A DNA stretch of 10,813 nucleotides, from NCBI GenBank assembly GCA_023388205.1, contig JAEWGS010000063.1, positions 1 through 10,813 on the forward strand, read 5' to 3'. The translations under genes and the position numbers were made by a program. This document shows positions 6,417 through 10,813 of this stretch, piece by piece. Positions within the stretch are counted from its first letter, which is position 1. Each line of letters begins with the position of its first letter. This DNA comes from Bacillota bacterium. Lineage in GTDB: Bacteria > Bacillota > Clostridia > Saccharofermentanales > Fastidiosipilaceae. Under the pieces are notes generated by a model. The model had not been told where the DNA came from. It searched no databases and was given only the letters and a program-made list of their open reading frames with translations.

Positions 6417-7703
6417 ATGAAAACACATGCATCAATGGTATTGGTTCGCCTGGGAGAAATTGCCCTCAAAGGACTCAATCGCCGATCTTTTGAAGATCAA
6501 TTGCAACGTAATATCGCCCGTCGCATGAAGCACATGGGCTCTTATGAGGTGGTCAAGCGTGAGTCGCGCATGTGGATTATTCCTTGCGGTGAAGAGGCCA
6601 AGGATCCGGAAACTCGAGACGAACGCGTCCAGGAGGCTATGGAACAGGTCGTCAAGGTTTTTGGGGTTGTTTCAGCGAGTCCCGTCATCGCCCTTCCGAA
6701 GCAGATGGACGCGCTTAAAGAAGCCGCGGCGGCTTTGGCGCAAGAACAATTCGACAAAGGACTTAGGACGTTTAAGGTCGAAAGCAAGCGGGGGGATAAA
6801 AGTTTCCCTTTGACTTCACCTGAGCTTTCTAGGGCGCTGGGGATTCACGTGTACGACCATGTTCCGGGCATTGAAGTTGATCTGCACCACCCGGATTTTA
6901 CGATTTGGGTTGAAGTCCGTGACCAGATTTATATTTACACGCAGATTGTCAAAGCGCACCGTGGACTTCCTGTTGGGACCTCCGCCAAGGCGATGGTGCT
7001 TTTATCGGGTGGCATTGATTCGCCTGTCGCTGCCTATATGATTGCCTCTCGTGGCTGTCCCTTAGAGTGCATCTATTTTCATACTTTCCCATACACCTCT
7101 GATCGAGCTAAAGAAAAAGTCCAAGATCTCGCGCGACTTGTGAGTGCTTACAGCGGGGATATTTTGCTGCACGTGGTGGACTTTACAGATGTGCAACTGG
7201 CCTTGAGAGATCACAGCCCAGAGACGATGATGACTTTGACGATGCGCCGTATGATGATGCGCATTGCTGAAGGCTTGGCCGAGAAACAAGGCTGCCAAAG
7301 TTTAGTGACGGGCGAAAGTTTAGGGCAGGTGGCCAGCCAAACGATGGAGGCTCTGAGGACGACGGATGAGGTGGTTTCGTTGCCGGTTTTGAGACCTTTA
7401 ATTGGTTTGGATAAAGATGATACGATCGCGATTGCAAGGCGGATCGGAACCTTTGAAACCTCCATTTTGCCGTATGACGACTGCTGTACCGTATTTGTAG
7501 CCAAACACCCTGTCACGCGCCCAAAACTTGATCTAGCCAAAAAAGCGGAGAAAGATTTGGACATCGAAGCGCTCACACGTATGGGCTTATCTCGCATTGA
7601 AACTTTTTTGGTAAGACCCCATCGTGTGGATCCATATGTGCCGCGTGCGATGCGTCAAAGTGAAACGAAAATGGAAGAAACGACAGTGGAAGAAAAAGCT
7701 TAG
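6417..7703 (+). CDS. thiI: tRNA 4-thiouridine synthase ThiI (no rhodanese domain)
   Basis: Adenylates U8 of tRNA and replaces its oxygen with sulfur. The 428-residue product has an N-terminal ferredoxin-like/THUMP part, with VRLGEIALKGLNRRSF at 10-25 and the THUMP domain up to about 180. The PP-loop ATPase domain follows, with SGGIDS at 197-202, the TGESLGQVASQT segment (298-309) and PYDDCCTVF (352-360). One of C356/C357, probably C357 by alignment by eye, matches the sulfur-transfer cysteine of E. coli ThiI (Cys344). There is no C-terminal rhodanese domain, as is usual in Bacillota; the adjacent desulfurase must therefore supply sulfur directly. No good ribosome binding site precedes ATG 6417, which suggests coupling to the upstream gene. 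The acidic tail after about residue 413 is poorly conserved in type. Confidence 0.96.
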   Translation: MKTHASMVLVRLGEIALKGLNRRSFEDQLQRNIARRMKHMGSYEVVKRESRMWIIPCGEEAKDPETRDERVQEAMEQVVKVFGVVSASPVIALPKQMDALKEAAAALAQEQFDKGLRTFKVESKRGDKSFPLTSPELSRALGIHVYDHVPGIEVDLHHPDFTIWVEVRDQIYIYTQIVKAHRGLPVGTSAKAMVLLSGGIDSPVAAYMIASRGCPLECIYFHTFPYTSDRAKEKVQDLARLVSAYSGDILLHVVDFTDVQLALRDHSPETMMTLTMRRMMMRIAEGLAEKQGCQSLVTGESLGQVASQTMEALRTTDEVVSLPVLRPLIGLDKDDTIAIARRIGTFETSILPYDDCCTVFVAKHPVTRPKLDLAKKAEKDLDIEALTRMGLSRIETFLVRPHRVDPYVPRAMRQSETKMEETTVEEKA

Positions 7704-7834
7704 GGGAATGCCTGAAGCTGCGCCACATCGGCTTTCTGCTGTCACAGATTTTGCCGCCACAGTTTAACCGCGAAGATTTTGGCGAAAAATTGGGCAAAAA
7801 ACATAAAACAAGGGCATTTTTTTGTCTTTCGTTG

Positions 7835-7872
7835 TAGAATGTTTGAAACACAGATCTGTTTGATCCGATCAA
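7835..7872 (+). promoter_or_regulatory. Possible glyA promoter with tandem palindromes
   Basis: TAGAAT (7835-7840) is a fair -10, but no good -35 lies at 16-18 bases. Directly after the expected start point are two adjacent palindromes: ACAGATCTGT (7850-7859, perfect) and TTGATCCGATCAA (7860-7872, six-base arms around one C). The ribosome binding site follows at 7874. The palindromes could be operator sites or a small leader hairpin; nothing in the sequence identifies a regulator. Confidence 0.3.
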
Positions 7873-7884
7873 TGGGAGGAAATC

Positions 7885-9147
7885 ATGAAACGCTATGCGC
7901 ATGTCGCGGTATCTGATCCGGAGCTCTACGAAGCCCTAATGGCTGAATCGAAGCGTCAACAAGAGTCGCTTGAACTGATTGCCTCAGAAAATATCGTCAG
8001 TGAGGCGGTTCTGGAAGCTCAAGGCTCGGTATTGACGAATAAATATGCGGAGGGTTATCCGAACAAACGCTATTACGGCGGCTGCGAGGCTGTCGATGTG
8101 GCAGAGCAATTGGCCATTGATCGATTGAAACAGCTTTTTGGAGCCGAACACGCTAACGTGCAACCCCATTCGGGTGCATCGGCGAATACGGCCGTTTACT
8201 TTGCGCTTTTGGAGCCTGGAGATAAAATTTTGGGGCTCGCCTTAGATCAAGGTGGACATTTGACGCACGGGATGCACCTCAATGTTTCTGGTAAGTGGCT
8301 TGAAGCTCATTTTTATCATGTGGATCGTGAAACACAGCGCTTGGACTATGAAGAAATGCGTCGTGTGGCTCATGAAGTGAAACCGCGTATGATTGTCGGC
8401 GGTGCCAGCGCTTATCCTCGTTTTATTGACTGGGCGAAGATGAGAGAGATTGCGGATGAAGTGGGCGCTTATCTTTTTGTCGATATGGCGCACATCGCAG
8501 GTCTTGTGGCGGCAGGTTTGCATCCGTCTCCAGTGCCTTACGCGGACGTTGTCACGAGTACGACACATAAGACTTTGAGAGGCCCCAGAGGCGGCATTAT
8601 TCTTTGCAAGGAAGAACATGCGAAGAAGATCAATTCTGCGGTCTTCCCAGGGATTCAGGGCGGCCCTTTGATGCATGTTATCGCGGCGAAGGCGGTAGCT
8701 TTTGGCGAGGCTCTCAAGCCTGAGTTTAAGCATTACGCTGAACAGGTGATTAAGAATTGCAAAGCGATGGAAGAGGTGTTTAGACAGCGTGGCGTGAAGA
8801 TGGTGACGGGGGGAAGCGATAATCACTTGCTGCTCTTAGATCTATCTGAAACGGGTGTAACCGGTAAAACATTGCAAGAGCGTCTCGATTTGGTTGGCCT
8901 GACGGCAAACAAAAATACGATTCCCTATGATGAAGCGAAACCCTTCGTGACGTCTGGACTTCGTGTGGGGACGCCCGCTTTGACAAGCCGTGGCCTGGTT
9001 GAAAAAGATGCCGCGGAGATTGCACACATGATCGCTGACTGTATTTTCCACTTTGAAGAGAAGCGTGACGAGATTCGACAAAAAACTTATGCGCTTTGTG
9101 AAGCATATCCGCTTAAAACATCGAGCGTAGATTTGAACGAAGCATAA
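7885..9147 (+). CDS. glyA: Serine hydroxymethyltransferase
   Basis: PLP enzyme that converts serine and tetrahydrofolate to glycine and 5,10-methylenetetrahydrofolate, the main entry to one-carbon metabolism. The product has 420 residues, the typical bacterial length. Hallmarks are LELIASENIVSEAV (29-42), TNKYAEGYPNKRYYGG (51-66), QPHSGASANTAVY (93-105), THGMHLNVSG (127-136), VDMAHIAGLVAAG (199-211) and the PLP lysine K229 in TSTTHKTLRGPRGG. ATG 7885 has GGGAGGA at 7874-7880. It is separated from thiI by 181 bases that hold its own leader, and from rarA by a terminator, so it is probably a single-gene transcript. Confidence 0.98.
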   Translation: MKRYAHVAVSDPELYEALMAESKRQQESLELIASENIVSEAVLEAQGSVLTNKYAEGYPNKRYYGGCEAVDVAEQLAIDRLKQLFGAEHANVQPHSGASANTAVYFALLEPGDKILGLALDQGGHLTHGMHLNVSGKWLEAHFYHVDRETQRLDYEEMRRVAHEVKPRMIVGGASAYPRFIDWAKMREIADEVGAYLFVDMAHIAGLVAAGLHPSPVPYADVVTSTTHKTLRGPRGGIILCKEEHAKKINSAVFPGIQGGPLMHVIAAKAVAFGEALKPEFKHYAEQVIKNCKAMEEVFRQRGVKMVTGGSDNHLLLLDLSETGVTGKTLQERLDLVGLTANKNTIPYDEAKPFVTSGLRVGTPALTSRGLVEKDAAEIAHMIADCIFHFEEKRDEIRQKTYALCEAYPLKTSSVDLNEA

Positions 9148-9213
9148 AATCAAAACGTAAGAGCTCATGATGTGAGATGCATCTTAAGTTCAAGTGTTTG
9201 TCTTGTTGATGTA

Positions 9214-9240
9214 AGAGGGTGCCCGGCGCCCTCTTTATAA
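9214..9240 (+). terminator. Intrinsic terminator after glyA
   Basis: A 9-bp stem AGAGGGTGC (9214-9222) / GCGCCCTCT (9226-9234), with one G-U pair and a three-base loop, is followed by a TTTATAATTCTT tract. The hairpin is strong and GC-rich but the T-run is broken. It lies 66 bases after the glyA stop and only 17 bases before the rarA ribosome binding site. Confidence 0.75.
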
Positions 9241-9256
9241 TTCTTGAGGAGATTGT

Positions 9257-10576
9257 ATGCCTGACTTAAAAGCGCCTTTGGCCTATCGTATGAGACCGGA
9301 GCATTTAGATGAATATGTAGGGCAAAAGCATCTCGTCGCTCCGGGGAAGCCCTTGCGGCGCATGATTGAAAAAGACCAGCTGCAATCAATGATTTTGTTT
9401 GGACCACCCGGAACAGGCAAAAGCTCAATCGCCCAAGTGATCGCGGAGCAATGCCAGGCTCACTTTGTCCGCCTAAACGCCGTGAGTGCAGGTGTCTCAG
9501 ATATCAAGAAAATTGTCGAAGAGGCTAAGAGCCCTTTGATGCGACGCCAACGCACAGTGGTCTTTATCGATGAGATTCATCGTTTCAATAAGGCGCAGCA
9601 GGATGCCCTTTTGCCTTACGTTGAAGATGGCACTTTAATTTTGATTGGTGCGACAACGGAAAATCCTTACTTTGAAGTTAATAAGGCGCTGATTTCTCGC
9701 GCAAATGTCTTTAAGCTTGAGCCGCTTGAAAACGAGGAGCTATATCAGCTTTTGGAACGGGCTTTAACAAGTGAAAAAGGGCTGGGGCATCTGAATATTG
9801 ATGCGGATCCAGAGGCTTTAGAATGGATCGTAAGGCGCTCAAACGGAGATGCGAGACTTGCTTTGACGAGCTTGGAACTGGCTGTTTTAATGAGTGATCC
9901 AGACGAGAAAGGGCGCATGCGGCTCGACCTTTCTTCAATACAAAAAAGCTTACAAGAGCGAAGTATTCCTTACGATGCAAAAGGTGAGGAACATTATGAC
10001 ATTGTATCGGCCTTGATTAAATCGATGAGAGGGTCGGATCCGGATGCAGCACTTTATTGGCTTGCGAAAGCGCTTTATGGAGGGGAAGATCCTGAATTTT
10101 TGGCTCGGCGAATTGTGATTTGTGCGTCCGAAGATGTTGGTATGGCCAATCCACAAGCTCTGATTTTGGCTGTGAGCGCTTGGCAGGCCGTGCACGCTGT
10201 AGGAATGCCAGAAGCAAGAATTATTTTGGCTCAAGCTTGCGTGACCGTCGCCGTTTCACCCAAGTCCAACAGCAGCTACAAAGCGATGGATCTTGCGCTT
10301 AAGACGGTGAAAGAAGGGCAGGCTGTTCAAGTGCCTTTGCACCTCAGAAATGCGCCGATAGAAGATATGGCGACCAAGCTAGGCTATAGCCTGGGCTACA
10401 AGTACCCACATGATTTTCCGGGACATATTGTGAAACAAGATTATTTACCTGATGCGTTGAAAGACCAGATTTTTTATGAGCCCGGAGACTTGGGTGCTGA
10501 AGCGAAGGTTGAAGCGTGGTTAAGACAAAAGCGAGCGCGAAAATATAAGAAAGATTCAGAGCATGACCCAGAGTAA
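9257..10576 (+). CDS. rarA: Replication-associated recombination ATPase RarA
   Basis: AAA+ ATPase of the RarA/MgsA/WRNIP1 family, related to clamp-loader subunits, acting at stalled replication forks. The product has 439 residues, as expected. The N-terminal PLAYRMRPEHLDEYVGQKHL is diagnostic. Walker A is GPPGTGKSS (49-57), Walker B is VVFIDEIHRFNKAQQD (101-116), sensor 1 lies in GATTENPYFE (131-140), and the arginine finger is R148 in ISRANVF. The C-terminal half carries the tetramerisation domain (SVGMANPQ-like EDVGMANPQAL and the YKYPHDFPGH ending). ATG 9257 has GAGGAG five bases upstream. A terminator stands between it and glyA, yet no clear promoter of its own is seen. It may depend on read-through. 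Confidence 0.97.
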   Translation: MPDLKAPLAYRMRPEHLDEYVGQKHLVAPGKPLRRMIEKDQLQSMILFGPPGTGKSSIAQVIAEQCQAHFVRLNAVSAGVSDIKKIVEEAKSPLMRRQRTVVFIDEIHRFNKAQQDALLPYVEDGTLILIGATTENPYFEVNKALISRANVFKLEPLENEELYQLLERALTSEKGLGHLNIDADPEALEWIVRRSNGDARLALTSLELAVLMSDPDEKGRMRLDLSSIQKSLQERSIPYDAKGEEHYDIVSALIKSMRGSDPDAALYWLAKALYGGEDPEFLARRIVICASEDVGMANPQALILAVSAWQAVHAVGMPEARIILAQACVTVAVSPKSNSSYKAMDLALKTVKEGQAVQVPLHLRNAPIEDMATKLGYSLGYKYPHDFPGHIVKQDYLPDALKDQIFYEPGDLGAEAKVEAWLRQKRARKYKKDSEHDPE

Positions 10577-10669
10577 TGACCTAGTGTAATAAGCCAGCGT
10601 GAAAAGCCTACTATGGCGAAATCAGTCTGTAATGCCATCGTTTTTGAACTTTTAAATAACAACTCAAAA

Positions 10670-10711
10670 TGACGCATTAATTCTAAAAAATGACGCATTA
10701 ATTCTAAAAAA
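10670..10711. repeat. Perfect 21-bp tandem duplication before the terminator
   Basis: Two identical 21-base units (10670-10690 and 10691-10711), each TGACGCATTAATTCT followed by six A, lie head to tail in the non-coding stretch after rarA. The last A of the second copy is also the first base of the terminator stem, so the duplication abuts it. Confidence 0.9.
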
Positions 10712-10735
10712 AGCCGTTCGAGGAACGGCTTTTTT
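10706..10735. terminator. Bidirectional terminator between convergent genes
   Basis: AAGCCGTTC (10711-10719) and GAACGGCTT (10723-10731) form a 9-bp stem with a GAG loop, flanked by seven A on the left (10706-10712) and six T on the right (10730-10735). The A and T runs allow termination on both strands: of rarA from the left and of the minus-strand gene from the right. Confidence 0.9.
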
Positions 10736-10754
10736 AGATCTCACGTAAGCTTGC

Positions 10755-10813
10755 CTATTCTAAAGCATCCGGATGGTCTTCCACAAAGCGATAAATATTT
10801 GCTTCTAGTTGAT
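10755..10813 (-). CDS. C-terminal end of an unidentified gene (partial)
   Basis: Reading the minus strand from the window edge gives eighteen codons, QLEANIYRFVEDHPDALE, and then TAG (complement of 10755-10757). The frame looks like real protein, and its stop lies 20 bases before the bidirectional terminator on that strand, which supports a convergent gene. The rest lies outside the window and the fragment is too short to identify. Confidence 0.55.
   Translation of the reverse strand, partial: QLEANIYRFVEDHPDALE

Noticed and set aside
8242..8826. 194-codon open frame on the minus strand inside glyA
   Set aside because: It is fully antisense to an unmistakable glyA, its translation has no recognisable motif, and it has the His/Arg-rich look of a shadow frame.
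9236..9241. TATAAT as the rarA promoter -10
   Set aside because: It is part of the tail of the glyA terminator, the nearest TTGATG is 24 bases upstream, and transcription would begin almost at the ribosome binding site.
10613..10645. Terminator directly after rarA (ATGGC/GCCAT then TTTTT)
   Set aside because: The stem is only five base pairs with a 16-base loop, and a far stronger terminator lies at 10711-10735.

Overview
The window is a conserved housekeeping segment of a bacterial chromosome, most likely from the Bacillota (Firmicutes). The evidence is the gene order rpsP-khpA-rimM-trmD-rplS-rbgA-rnhB-yraN, strong GGAGG-type ribosome binding sites on most genes, a ThiI without a rhodanese domain, and a candidate L19-type leader before rplS. 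Base composition is intermediate rather than AT-rich. I cannot name a genus. Twelve complete genes lie on the plus strand. One gene tail enters from the right edge on the minus strand.

Layout: bases 1-221 precede rpsP and contain no intact gene; this is where the end of ffh is usually found, and scraps of lysine-rich reading frame may be its tail. Bases 222-2489 carry the ribosome maturation and translation cluster: S16, the KH-domain RNA chaperone KhpA, RimM, the tRNA m1G37 methyltransferase TrmD and L19. A strong terminator at 2519-2550 closes it. A second block (2657-5175) holds the 50S assembly GTPase RbgA, a 285-base gap with a 19-bp tandem repeat, RNase HII with an unusual C-terminal extension, and the nuclease-fold protein YraN. 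A promoter candidate with a perfect TATAAT at the end of yraN probably starts a third unit (5235-7703): a cysteine desulfurase and ThiI, three bases apart, forming a sulfur relay for 4-thiouridine in tRNA. Then come glyA (serine hydroxymethyltransferase) with its own leader, a terminator, and rarA (a replication-associated AAA+ ATPase). A bidirectional terminator next to a perfect 21-bp tandem duplication separates rarA from the convergent partial gene.

The theme is protein synthesis: ribosomal proteins and assembly factors, tRNA modification, sulfur delivery for tRNA, and glycine/one-carbon supply, with RNase HII and RarA for genome maintenance. I see no mobile element, CRISPR array, tRNA, rRNA, toxin-antitoxin or defence system. 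I found no credible novel system; the second-look items are small: a tandem-repeat spacer, protein extensions and short internal duplications, a possibly altered TrmD catalytic residue, and candidate leader structures.
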